64,000 nt of DNA from Monarcha castaneiventris obscurior (lineage: Eukaryota; Chordata; Aves; Passeriformes; Monarchidae), in NCBI GenBank assembly GCA_026261815.1, contig JAMPIT010000230.1:7439001-7503000 (forward strand), given 5' to 3'. Below the pieces are notes generated by a model. That model did not search any database. It saw only the letters and a list, made by a program, of their open reading frames with translations, and was not told the origin of the DNA. The position numbers were made by a program, and so were the translations under genes. Shown here in pieces: positions 12,192-25,200 of this stretch. Position 1 is the stretch's first letter. Every line of letters starts with the position of its first letter.

Positions 12192-14100
12192 CAGCATTTC
12201 CCATGTGACTCTCCCAGTCACTAAAGCACATGACAGCTTCAGCTGGTATCAGTGTGGTGGCTGTGACAGGTCACCCCGCAAAGGATGTTGAATGTGCAGC
12301 TCATATATAATTGGCTGATTGTAGGGATTTGCATATACATAAAACACAGGCTGATGTGAAGACTTCATCAGCATGAAATGGAGGTGGTTGCATTCTCCAT
12401 GCATGACCAAAGATGTGAGGACAGTCAAAGACTTTAATGTAATGAGAGTTTTTAACACTTTAATCACCTTTGCTGGGTGCATAAACAGACTGATAGGACA
12501 ACAATGGAAGTTGAATTATCTGTAGGTTTTACTGCTGCTAGATAGTTACCCTGTCCATGCCCTTCTTTCCTCCCACTAAAATAAAAATAAAAATCAGCTG
12601 AGCCAATTATAAAGGATTTTAAGTCTATTGTAAATCAGACCAAGTAGTTAACTTTCAAGGAGCTTCTAAAAGACTCTTTGAAGTCTGCAGAGGAAGTCTC
12701 CATCCACAGCAGCGCCTCTGAAAGCACACCTGTGGGACAGGGAGAATGACCACTCTGGAGGGAAAATCACCCAGGGGACTTGTCAGAAGACTGGAACAAA
12801 AAGAAGAAGGAAAAAAGGTAGTTACATACAATTAACTCTCTCCTCTCTGCTGAGCTGCAAGAGAGCTCAGTATAAGTCCCACGCTGCCTTTGGAATGCTC
12901 ACACACAGGATGGCTGGTAAAGGTAGTCCCATGTATGATGAAGGCAAAGGATGCTGCTTAAACCAAAGAATTTAATACTCTGGTAAGAAGTTACATTGGG
13001 TTTTGAGCAGGCAACACTGAGGAAGGTGCCATTATCTCAAGCAGGCATTTGGAGCCCTGCAATGAGCACAGAATGGGTTTCATGGGTACAACTGGTTTAG
13101 CATGCAGCTCTGACAGGGAGAAGAATTCTCCCCTTGTTGCTATATACAATCCACTGGCATGGCTTTTTCATCTTCTGGAGATCCACAAGCCTTCACACCC
13201 CCATGCAAATGTACTCTATTCCTGCATATAAAGCACGAGTGCATCTGGCTGCCTGTGCCAGTGCCCACACTGTGAGCTGCTGAGGGCAGAACTATTAAAA
13301 AAGAGGATTTATAATATTTTTAGAATATATAGCTTCATTTGATTTTGTTTGCCAATCTCTTTTACATTTTACTTGAAATCATAAAATACAAGTCACAGAG
13401 AGGGAGGACAACTAAAGTAAAATGAAAACTACAACTATGGCCAAGTTCAAGAGAGTTTGATTTTGTAAAATAAAGACAGAAACCTAAAAGGACAGTCCTG
13501 GGTTTTCCTGGTAAGAAAGTGAGTGATTTTCCAGGCTGCACTGGATTTAAGACTTTAACAAAAATATGCCAGAAAGCAGAAACAAGGTTACAGCCAGGAA
13601 CATTTAAGTTTTTATGCAGGCAAAAGAAAGCTATAAAGCGTTACAACAGATTTGTCTAAAATGTTTAAAATGGAGAGCATGCATTAATAGACATTGAAGC
13701 ATGATTTCCAGCCTACACTTCAGAAGCAAAATGGTAAAGTATTTCCAAAGTGTCCGCAACTAACATCAACCAAGAAACAAAAGGGGAAGCCGTGTAATGG
13801 TCTCACACCCTCTTTCTCTGCACCTCTGAATCAAATAGAATGGGAAGGTATTGTAGAAAGACATTTGTATAAGTAATTAAAATAAATGTTTTAAATAAAC
13901 TTTCTTGATTCAATGGTTTCAGAAACATGAAGTTACACGACACTTCAGAAATTGTTTGACCTCCCCCATTCTTGAGCAAGACTAAAATAGAGGCTTACGG
14001 ATTCAGAGCTGTCTCAGAAACATTATTTTGCCCACGCAATTTCTGCCTTTTCATTGCAATGCAATAAAAATTGCCCTTTATCTATTAGATAGAGAAGTAT

Positions 14101-14130
14101 CTAATACTAATAATAATACTACTAATAATA
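14101..14130. repeat. Imperfect TAA/TAC trinucleotide tract
   Basis: A short run of TAA units interrupted by TAC units. It is a simple-sequence tract with no sign of function. Confidence 0.75.
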
Positions 14131-14439
14131 TTCAAATAGAAATATAAGATTGTAATCTAGTAAAATAATCTAACAGAAAAAAGGTGCAAAAGTATTTCAG
14201 ATAGTCATTAACCCTTCTTACAAGTCACTGCAATAAAGTGTTAGAAGGGGAACACATGATGCAATTTTACATGGTGAAGAACTGCACCCTTGCCAGCACC
14301 TTTTGAAGACAGGTAGGACCATGGAGTCAAAATAAAGCCCAGGAATTTTACAGGGGGAAAAAAAATCAACCAGTGCACACTGAAATTAAAAAATAAGTCT
14401 GTGTGGTGTGCATGTGTTTACACACCTTAAGCTTTTAGA

Positions 14440-16060
14440 TTGCTTCAATGGATGTTCAAAACCACAATTTCACATCCCCTGGAAGCACCGAGCTGGTAGC
14501 AGCTCTGGGTCCCCTTGCCCACAGTGACAACCAGGGTCCTGCCCCACACAAAGGCCTCCCAGTGAGGCAGGCAAACACTGCCACGTGCCTTTGCTGTCTG
14601 CTGGAGTGTGCCCACGTGGCTGCTCTGCTGGGAATTTAAATGAAGGAAGAAGTTCAGTGCACTGCCTGTGCCTGCAGTGGGCAGTGGCTGTGGAACAGCA
14701 GATTCCAGCAGCGTTCCCAGCGCTCAGGGTCAGATTAGGGCACAGGCTGCAGGGTGGGGCTGTCAGTGCCAGCTGACAGGCTCTGGCACAGTGGAGGGAT
14801 GGCTGGGATGACAGGGCTCACTTCCACCGGGCACCTGGGACACGGCACCAGGTTCTGCTCCCTCAGCACTACCCAGGGTTCAGGGTACCAGTTTTGTGCC
14901 AGGGTATTGGACATATACACAAAATTTATTCCTCATCCATCAGTGCAGCCCTCATGATCCCACCCTGTGAACTGGGGGAGGAAGACCAGCACACACAGAT
15001 ACAGACATGCACAAATAACCCCACCATCAGGCCAGGGAGAACCAAAGGAGCCCAAGCACCACGCAGCAGGAGATGGCCAGACAGCTCCAGCAGGACAGTG
15101 CCTGCTCCCACTGGTGTTTGCCACGCAGGCAGTGCCAGAAAGAAGTGAGTATAAATTTACACTGTTATCATGGAAATTTCCCACAGCAGCTTTTACCACA
15201 GGGTAACAATAGGGTCCTGTGAGAAATTAAAGCTTATTTGAGCTGGGTGATTTGCCAGCTCGGAACACAATGGCCCCTCCTCAGCAAAGGCGAGGTGTAA
15301 TTTGATGTTTTTGCAACCAGGAAGGATGGTCCTTTCTCCAGAGCCCATGTGTAACGGAGGGCATGACTGGCAGGGGATGCAAACAGCCCGGCAGGAGCAC
15401 AAAGCTCCCTCCATCACACACAAGGAGCAACCTCGAGCCACAGGCTGGACAAACAGCAGCTTCTGCTTGGAAACAAAGCCGCCTTCATCGCCCCAAAACT
15501 GACGGCTCCCTGTGACCCAGCGCAGGTTTCTCCCTGCCTGTCACATGAGGCAGAGCCCCAGTGTGCCCATTGTTAGCACGACCTTTCCCAAACAGAAGCC
15601 CAGTCAGCTTGCTGGGTGTCCAGGTTGGCTGCCTTTGCTGAGGACATGGGGAAAACAAGGAAAACACCAGCTCCCAGCCACACTGTGGGTGTCTGATGTC
15701 ACTGGTGGGATCCGGCCAGTGCTGGTCCCTCCCAGCTGCAGCTTTGGGGAGTTGCACCATGGAATAAAAGTGCAGACACAAGCATGGAGGAGTTCCACAG
15801 AGAAGTGAACGAGGATGGCAGCTGCTTCCCTGCAGTGTTGTTTAGAGCCCAGGCAAGGAGAAGAGTGGGAAAAGGTCACAACATCTTCCCCTCCACAACT
15901 GTCCTCAGAAAAAAATCCCCCACTGTCAGAAATGCCATGCTCATTGGAAAATGGGATGATAAAGGACTCTATGGGCAATGCAACCCAATAAACCAAAGCC
16001 AAGGTCATGTTGGAGGAGTCCCAACTTCTCCAGGAGTTGAGACAGGACGTAGGGAATCAA
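14440..16060. other. G+C-richer block, multi-frame open, no gene recognised
   Basis: This stretch is clearly richer in G+C than its surroundings. Consequently it is open in many overlapping frames on both strands (for example 15604-16008 minus and 15784-16155 plus). Competing frames on both strands argue against any one being a real exon. I recognise no protein segment and no retrotransposon. It could include lineage-specific or untranslated exon sequence of an unseen gene, but nothing in the sequence demonstrates that. Confidence 0.5.
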
Positions 16061-19000
16061 CACGTAATTTCTCTAATGACTTTTCGGCCCTTTGGCTTTT
16101 CCCTCTTCTTTTCACTAACAAGAACTCAGAGACTGCCATTTGTATACCAAATTAATTACATTTGCATATCTTGTATTTGCTTTTATTTCTCCTGGATGCG
16201 TTGGCTTTGCTTTCCCCATTTGAGAGGTAACAGAGGCAGGGAAAGGCCAGTGACCTAAGGGGCAAGTCCATCAAAGAAGGGGCAACGCAGCAAGAACAGG
16301 TGATTGCTTTAATTCAGCTCACACATACACCAGACATTAATTCAGCAGAATTAAAACTCATGGGAATTCTTATCAACAGTAACCAAAACCTCTCTTACAG
16401 CATTTGGTTTGACACTGATGGACTCAAAACCGAGGTGAGGCTAGCCAAAGGTTGGCAGTTCTTTTCTGACAAGCCCAAACTTGATTTATTCAAACTGCTA
16501 CGTCTGGATTTTGTACTGAAATCATACAAAAACTTCAGATCTGGGAGAATTTAAATTTGTGTTTATTCAGTTCCAGGAGGAAACAAAGTAGATGAGCATA
16601 TGCACAGTGGAAAAGCTTAATTTCCAGGTATCCCATAAAGGCTGCTCTCCTCTTCAGCTGGCTCTGCTCAGAAATCGTCGTGAACTACCTGATACGTGAC
16701 ACAGCCTGCACCACAGCCTGCCTAAAACAGCATCTCCAACTCACTTCCAGGTGAAAGGTCCTTTCAATACAGCTCTTGCCCACCAAGTAAGCCAATACAA
16801 AACAAGTTAATTTGCAGGTTAGGAATTTGGAAAGAATACAAACCCAGGCTGGCGTTTGTCAAAGTCATGGGGCAGTGCCAGCAGCGCCACCGAGCAGCGA
16901 CCTTGACATGCATTACGTGCTTGTATCTGCAGTTTAACATGCATGGCTTCCACAGAGGTCAATCAGTCAAAGGCAAAACATACAGTGCCTCTGTTCTTCA
17001 GTTGTTGTTTTGCTTTGTAGCATTTACACACAGTACACACCCCATCCCAGAAAAAAATCTATTCTCCATTAGCAAGAAGGTGATGCATGGAAGAGACTCA
17101 CCATCTTTGGTCATGCCTTTCAGCTGGGTTATCTAGGGTTGCAATTTTAAAATTTTACTTGTGTAAGCCTGGTTTAACTAAATATTACAACAGAAGTCAT
17201 AAATCAAGATTTCTGCCTTGGATTTTAAATGCCAGTGCTGTGATTTACTGGACATTGCTACGAATTCTTTATAACAGTTAATTGTCATGCTGATACTTAA
17301 TCTTTTTGTGTGTGGTACTTCAATTATTTTCAATACTTCAATGTAATATATATTCAACTAGCCAGTAATAGGCCAAGCACCAGTAAAACTCTTGCCAAAC
17401 CAAACAACTTTTGGTCTTAAGCCAAAAATCTACTTGGTCTCAGTAATTTACTGCAATGTTCATTTAAATTCAGTATTCTTCCACCAACTCTCAATTGCAT
17501 TGTTTGGTTATTTTTAGTTTATTCCTTCAGGTGAAAAAGAGGTTTCATCAAATTCAACAGTAGCTGAAAAGATATGGAATTAACATCTTTTGAATTTCCA
17601 AGTGCTAAAAGGTGAAATAATATTTATACTTTGTGTGGCTGCCTGATTTTTCACATTAGCATATCTGTGGTTTTTATCAATTTTTCTATTGTGCTCATTT
17701 TGCAAACATTCTATGCTTACTTAATAGTTTGTAAACAGAGGTAAGAGGTAATTAGTTGACAACAAACATGACTGAGGTTAAGCATGCATGAAATTATTTT
17801 CAAGATTGGAACCCAAATTAGTTAAGCTTAATTCAGGTCATTGTTAATAAAATTTTAAAACCCCACTATTTTTATGGATGTCTTTGAAATAAACTCTCTC
17901 ACTTCTCTTTGATCTTCTTTGTTCTCTTCACCTTACTGCTTTACCGGTGACACTCAAAAGCTCAAGTCTGCATTTTTTAGATAGCAACACTGTAAAATAT
18001 ATCTACAGCTTTCTAAAATCTAAAAATAAAATTTATCTACAGCTTTCTAAATTGAAAAATAAAATTATTAAAATGGTGGCTCAGAACTTATTGCCCTCTC
18101 TTCCCCATACAGCAGTAAAAAGCTTTTCCTTGGAGTAACAATATAAAAGCATTACAAATTTTTATTTCATCAAGTTGGCAGCTGCATATATGTCTTTAGA
18201 CTGGTTAGGAAAGAAGATTGTTGGAAAAGTGGTAGCAATATATTTCTTCACTGTATATGACAATACTTCATTACAGCAGGACAATGCTCTTGTATTTGCA
18301 CATATATCACTTCTCTCAAATTTCTACTTCTCTTTTCAGACCATTTTTTTGTGTGCATGTTTATTATATTTACATTGCATGTTGCACAGCATTGCTCAAT
18401 TTATGTCTGCCTAGGTCTGTAAATAAGCAAGTGTATTCCTAAAAGTTATATTTACAGTAACATGATGATTGAATTTATTCCTTCTGCTACCAAGCTTGTG
18501 AGATTCAACGTTTCTCTTCCTACTGACCACAAAGATAGTTGTGCTCCAAATCGTGTCTATTCAAAAATAAATGAATCATAAGAAATTACAATGTAGTTAT
18601 TATATTAAGTCTTCCTTTTAATAAGAAAGGAAAAAACATAGGCATACCAGGGCTGAAAGAACCACGCAGAGAATCACGTGCAGTACTCCATAGCCAGAAG
18701 TATCTATGCAATAGACAGTTCATAAGAAAAGTCTACAAAATACATACTCCACTCCTTTGTTCATCACTTTCCTGTAAGCTCTTTAACCTTTTTGGTCTGT
18801 TTAAAACTGTCCCCTTCAAATCTAATCCAAAAAAATCCTACAGAAACTTCAGGAATGAGGAACATTAAGTCAAAGCAGATCTTGCCCTCATTACCTCTGT
18901 GACACCACCATGTCTCCTCTTACACCCCACTTAGTTCAAACATACAGAAACCATTCTTAATACATGTTTCAGCTGAGATGTCCTCTTAGGCTGGAAGTCA

Positions 19001-22000
19001 GATAACCAGGTGGGTCAAGGGATTCTTCACACTTATTTTCCTGTGCTACTCTAGTACCTGCATCCCTTTTGCCCTGAATCAGCATTGGCAGAGGACAGAT
19101 ACCTTCCCTCACAGAAGAGACAGGGCTTACACAACGGTAGAAAATCCATAAAAACACAGCTCTTAAAAAGTACATGTTATTACGAAAGGCATTAGGGTGA
19201 ATATAAAAGAAAAGGAGAGTATGTGTAATTAAAAGCCTGCCCCTCATTCATGAGGTTTGAAAGCAAGAAAGAGCACCTTCCTCGAGGCTAGGAAACATGT
19301 TTTATGGAAGGTAATTGTGTAGAGAAGCACCACGTGTTCCCTGCTGAAAGCTGGTAGTGATAACTGGGGGTAGATCCAGAGGCTATGACAACTCTCCACA
19401 GCCAAAGCAAACACTTGCAGGCTGAGGATTTCTGGTGTGGCCTGCACACAGGTTGTGCTTATGGAGTCTTCTGGCCTATTTCCCCCAAAATCAATCTCAC
19501 TCAAGCTCAGTTCAGAACTCTTTGCGTATTTGAAAAACTACAGGCTTATTATACATCAAACACTGTTTTCACCACCCAATTTCCAACCAAACTTGAAAAT
19601 AAAAATTTTCATGTAGCACCACATATGACTGGTACACTGGTATTTAAAATTGGAACCTCTCGTGTGTTTTAGCAGCTTTAAAATCAGCAAACTTGCACAG
19701 GAAACTCTTTAAATATAGTATAGGTGTCACTGAAGAACCCTTTATATTTATCCTTGTGCTTCCAAGTCACACCAAGCAGTGCTTCATGGCAGCCACTTCT
19801 GTTTTGGTCCAACTCGGCAGGACTTCGGTGTTACTCAATCTATGCAAATTCTACAGCTGGTCATAGAGCGTTCTGCCAGCTAGGGAAAGCAAAAACAAAC
19901 CTCTTTATTTTCAGTTGAAAACAGAAAGCCTGAGAAATGTTTATTTGGGAGGGAAAAAAAAATAATCCCACTATTTTAAAATCTTATTCTGCTTGACATT
20001 TCAGCAGGGCCATGTTCTGCCCTGCACAAGGGTGTGAGGCTGTCACATTTCCCCATGTGGAGACAAGCCCAGCTGGTTCCCAGTCATCACAATGCTGCTC
20101 CCTGCAAGTATGAGGTAGGCAATGACTGCCTCTGGCAACTCCAAAGGAGAGACCTTCACATTTAAAAGCCATCAGGCTGCATTCCCGAAGATGTGATAGG
20201 CAGGGAAGCCTGCAGAGGAGTTCAGCTGGAGCTTTGCTCTTCCTCCCTTAAACTGGTGTGAATGAACATCCTCCAACAGGGGCCTCACCCTCCAAACAGG
20301 GAATGTCCACCTGGCCACTGGAGTTCTCCTGGATGACGGTGAGAGGCTCTGGAGCAGGGTCCGGAGAAAGCAGACACACAGGAGGCATCGCCCCTGCTGC
20401 TCAAGCACACCACTCCAACCTCTCCACCACCAGCCTCCATTTAAAGCTTAACACTCACTTTTAAACCCTTTTTTCTCCCCTAGCACACATAATTTTGAAA
20501 AGCACAAAGCCATTTGGCAGGGGTTTTTTTTCCATATTTCTCTTTTCATTGTTGCAATTTAACAGGAGGGTGGGCAGCAGGATTGCCTGCAGGTGGGAGG
20601 GGAGGAGGAGCAGCAAACACTTTGCCTTTTCCAAGCACTCCCTGATTTTGTCTGCCCCACACTGCGATGTCAAGGCCAGTGATAAATATGCAGCAGGACA
20701 GGTTTCTCCAGGGGCTCGGGGCTGCACGCAGCGTTCAGCAGCCTGTGAGAGGAAATCAATGAGAGCTCTCCCTGGGCTCAGCACTGCCCGGCCCTGCCAC
20801 ATTTCCCTCCATGGCCTCTGTACCCAAGCAAAGAGTGCAGGCCTCTGTGCCATCACCCCTGCAAAGGCCTGAACAGTGCAGGGTGACATCGATAACTGCA
20901 GCTACAGAAACAGCTTCCACAGCTCGGTGAAAGAAACACAGGCAAACAAAATATGGCAGCTAAGCCCCAGTTCATCACTGTTGGTGCAGGATGGTGCCCG
21001 GGCTCTTCTAGCATGAAACACTGGATGCATTGCTACGTATTCATGCTGCTAAATTATCAGATATGCCTGCCTGAAACATGTAATACCTTTTCTAGGGGCA
21101 GAAACCCAGCAGTTATCACATATGTCTCCCTGTCACACTGTAGCCTTTAGATAGTGGACTCTGAAATGCCAAAACCCATCCCTCTTATTCTTTCCATCAC
21201 TGTTTCCTGTAGGGTGGCTTTATCTGCTGGGACAGCATGGTATTTTTTCCTGAAGAAGCTGATATTGTTTACTCTGTCTCCTTTTGAAAACAGTTTCTTT
21301 CCATTACGCATTTTCCATTGATATTATTCTCTTATTATAGACATAATTTGGCCAATAATAGTTTTTTTCTTAGGTTTTTGGGTTTGTTTTTTTTTTTTTT
21401 GCAAATGTCTATGTAATGTAGGTTTTCCCAAATTCATTTAACCCTTTTCTATTTTTCAGTAAGTTCTGGCATTGGTATTGGCTCTGCATATTCTGGCATT
21501 GGCTCTATATAGTGCTTGTAACATAGCTGGTGCAAAATGGCACAATACCAGCAAAAAACTTGTTTAAATATATATTCCTGTTAAATTTTTCTTTGCTTGT
21601 ATGTAATTAGAAAGCAAGAAGAGTCGGGAGCCATGACTGGGATCATCTGATGAGACAAGAGCCAGCTGCCCAGTTGGCTACAGGGCAGTCACAGAGGCAG
21701 GCACAGGACAAGCAGCTGGCACATCCCAGTATCTTTTTTATGTCAGATATTCAAGTATGACCCTTCTTTCCAGTGAGTTTCCTTCTCAAAGTGCTAAACT
21801 AATTGAGAGAAATGGAACAAAGCATCAGGAGGAGATAGCTTAGGCTCCAGACCCACTGCAGATGGAATAGCCTGGAAAGCAGTGGATGAAGCCCAGGAAA
21901 AATCCTCCCCTTGGGCCAGCAGCCCTGGAAACCCAGTGGGAAAGCCAGGATGCTCACAAAGGCTGAGGTTTGGCAAGGCAGGCTGGGTGTTCAGCCTCGT

Positions 22001-22256
22001 CAATGGGTTGACCCTATATTCTCCAAAGGGATGATGCATGTGCCTGCAGAGGGAAGAAAAACCGTGCCCCAGTAGCAGCCAAGCCCTGGCCAGTCCTGCA
22101 TTTTATCTGCTGGACTTCTTTAGTTCAACCTAACCATGTTCTTGTAGGCTTGCACATTTAAAGGCAGTCATCTGCTAATCTGTAACAATTATAGTTCAAC
22201 TATTTGTGAAATCTGTTAAAAAAAAAAAAGTAAAATGTAAGCTTCTCTTGGTGCTC
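16061..22256. other. Unique noncoding sequence
   Basis: No supported gene. Notable items are a 34-bp-period tandem duplication at 18001-18068, a G+C-richer patch at 20160-20890 with opposing frames of 142 (minus) and 125 (plus) codons that overlap almost completely, and T/G-rich runs at about 21360-21401. Near 21464-21502 the motif ttctggcattgg is repeated. The remainder is A+T-rich sequence in which I see nothing. Confidence 0.6.
18001..18068. repeat. 34-bp-period tandem duplication, two copies
   Basis: Two adjacent copies begin at 18001 and 18035. They share an exact 17-bp start (atctacagctttctaaa) and a similar A-rich remainder (aaaaataaaatt). This is a simple local duplication. Confidence 0.85.

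Positions 22257-22279
<23 letters not shown>
22257..22279 (+). repeat. Poly-A run, A23
   Basis: An uninterrupted A23 run follows ttggtgctc. An A12 run occurs about 30 bp upstream at 22218-22229. I could not find a coding remnant or AATAAA-type signal immediately upstream, so a processed-pseudogene reading is not supported. Confidence 0.85.
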
Positions 22280-22288
<9 letters not shown>

Positions 22289-25200
22289 AAAGAGTAACCC
22301 AGCAATCCCTAATGACCCAAGAGGATGAGGATAAAGAAGTTACCAGTTGGGAGGTGAAAGCATTAAGCAGTGAAAACAAATTATAAACTTATTTCAGTGT
22401 TGTGGACACACAGACAAAAGCCAGATGTTAGTACAATAAACACCACAATCTCTGGAATTAAGAGCAGAAACATTCGGTTTTAAATCAAAATGATCATGTT
22501 TCACTTCACCATGCAGGTGTTTAACCTTCCAGGCTTCACCCTACTTTCATTTTGTCTTTGAAAGGACAGACATGCTAAAGCAGAAAGCTTTTCTGCATGG
22601 ACAACTTCAAAACATACTTGTTCAATAGTCCTGTAATGCTAAACTTTGGAAAACTCCTTTCCTTGCCAGCAGATGCTGGTAGCAGCCGAAGGCCCTTAAG
22701 CTCTCCACTGGCACACGTGTGCTCAGACCATGCCCAGGCACAAACAGGACATCAGGGGACTGCTCCCAGCCACCCTGCACCAGCCCTCACTCACAGCACC
22801 TCCCATTACAGTGCAGCAACGAAATCCAATGCATTTTGACTTACCCAGGGGTTGTTCCAGAAAAACAAAATTTAACATGTGTCTCAAACTCTTTATAGAT
22901 CTGGTATCAAAGTCATTCACAGCCCATTATGAAATCACGTATTTTACTTTTAAGACCTGAATCAAGCTATTTTATGCACGTCCAAAGACTTCATTCCCAC
23001 CTCAGGGAGCTTTTCGCTTTCCTGGTACCCAGTCTGCCTCAAAGCCCCGTGCTGGGCACTTTACAGCTCAGGGAACACTGAGTTCATTGCTCAGTACAGG
23101 GGCAGCAGCCACCCCAGCCCTGCCTGCTCACTGCCACACTCCTGGCAGAGGAAACCAGCAGGTACTTGGAAAATATAAATAATCGTTTTGATTCAACCCA
23201 AATGCTGCTCTGCGACATCACTTCCTTGAATAATGTGTCCTAGTGTGCCACTTTGTTTTTCTCTCTTACATTATTTATCTTGTAAAGAGTTCTGCTGTGG
23301 GAGATGCAGAAAGCTGCAGTCAAATTACAAAGCACAATCAAATAACTGCATTTCTCAGGAGGGAGGCATCAGAGATGCAATTCTAACAAGACCTGGTCAT
23401 TTTTTAAATTCCAGGGTTTTTTTAATCAAGATAATCTGGTACAATATTAAAGTACAAAATTTACAAAAATAAACTGGGAATAAGATAAAAGAGCTCTTGA
23501 CTTGTTTTCTTTACACACATTTCATTTAATGGTTTCAGAATTTGCAGTCAGATGGTAAAGTTGGGTTTTATATGCTTAGGGCCCCAAACTATGATGCATT
23601 GTCTGGACAACAGAAAGATTTGAAAGAGATTCTGTCGCCTACCATGTTTTATTTAATGCAGTACAGCAGCAGGGACCAAACAGAAGATATTTGCCCACTG
23701 GCAGTAAATGGTTGGACTTTAATATTGGTTTGTCTGGATGATCCTCTCTTAGCAAGCTCTTGGTGCAATCCACTGTGGGTAATTACACCTTCGGTATCTG
23801 GCAGAATGAGAAATATCTGTGTTGGAAATAAAAAGCAGCCAACAGGGAAGAAGAAAAAGATGTAGTGCTTACAAAACTATTAAAGGCACTTAAACAGCCA
23901 TCTAACAAAAAAAATGGGAAAATCTTTGTAAGCCAACAGTCATAGCAACTCCTTTCAAGTGTTCCTTTCAGACCTTTACAATATCAAAAATTAGGAGGCA
24001 CGGTACCATAAAAACTAAAATCTCACCAAAATAAATACCTTGGAAAAGAAGCAAGTAGTTATATTAAATGGGAGTTAACCAAGCAAGTTGTTTTATGGAA
24101 CCCTGGAAGGCAAAGGTTGCCTGTAAACATGAAAGCAACACAGATCACCAGTAAACCATGCCATGTTATCTATCATTTTATGGTTATGTGGACCATAAAC
24201 ACTTTAAAGAACAAGTATAAATGCCTGGTGAGATGTCCATGAAAAGGGAAAAAAGCAGAGCTCTGATGGAAGGAGCTGGGGGAGGTACTCTGGGCAGTTT
24301 AGAAATGAAGATGTGGGGTTTTTTTAATTTGGTCCTGCCATTGGATTCATGATACTTAATTTTAGCCATATATATGCTTGACATTTGTTCTGCAGTAATG
24401 ATTGATGCTTCCTCTAGAATCAGCAATAAGAGACAGGCACTTTCAGCTGGTGATTCACTGGATTCTAAAATAGGTTTATAAAACAGGAATCTCCAGGGAT
24501 TATTCTATCCACATCCACTGACTAGGACTGAACTTAGCAGCTGAAGTTAAATGAAATAAATTCTGTTTGAATTTACCAATCACAGCACAGGAGTATCTGC
24601 CAACCACAGAATAAGAAATAAAGCTGGGGAAAGGAGTTATAGTGAAAAAGCCACATTTTTTGGCAGGCTTCATCTTCTAATAATTAGGATTTTTGGATTC
24701 ATGCAACTACATCCATGTAAAAAACCATGTGATTTCATTCTGTAAAATTGTCTATATATATCGTTTTCTTCCTCAAAATGTAAGCAGTTCCTAAAGGCAT
24801 CATATTATGCACCACTCTTTCTTCCCAAATTTGGTTTTATCTGGCAAGTGTGTATTGTGCTCCTCTACTGGCAGTACATCCCCACTTCCTTGGGAAACCA
24901 TGAAAAAATCTCACATGCACTCACTCTTCCTAATGTAACCCAGTGCATAAATGCAAAGATGTCTGCTTAAGTCCACTACTCCAACTTCTGACAAATTACA
25001 GTGGCGGAATTAAAAGATCTAAAGAAATTACAAAAATATTAGAAGGTATTACTAAGAGAACACTATATCCAAGTACTGATACTTTAACTTTTTAATCACA
25101 GACTTCAGGTAAAAGGTCATAGGAAAGATAAAAAATAAGTAACACAATCAGATCACTCATTGTGCAGCACCAATTTTAAATTTCTAGAGATACAAAATTA

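Larger units (their letters stand above)
8241..14439. other. Unique noncoding sequence with the window's longest open frame
   Basis: No gene is supported. The longest open frame in the window lies at 9072-9689 (plus, 205 codons), but it shows no recognisable domain, has mixed low-complexity composition and lacks convincing splice or promoter context. A 19-bp exact direct repeat occurs at 12009-12027 and 12173-12191. An imperfect TAA/TAC trinucleotide tract lies at 14101-14130. A segment at 10960-11350 is open in several frames without resembling a known protein. The rest is A+T-rich sequence in which I see nothing further. Confidence 0.6.

Noticed and set aside
15604..16155. Pair of overlapping 134- and 123-codon frames on opposite strands
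   Set aside because: Mutually exclusive frames within a G+C-richer block; composition explains both.
20461..20889. Opposing open frames of 142 (minus) and 125 (plus) codons
   Set aside because: They overlap almost completely on opposite strands in a G+C-richer patch where stops are rare, and neither resembles a known protein.
22200..22279. Possible processed pseudogene ending in A23
   Set aside because: No coding remnant, polyadenylation signal at the right distance, or target-site duplication could be found.
23542..23865. 107-codon frame ending in a lysine-rich tail
   Set aside because: The lysine tail comes from an A-rich stretch; no homology recognised and no supporting signals.
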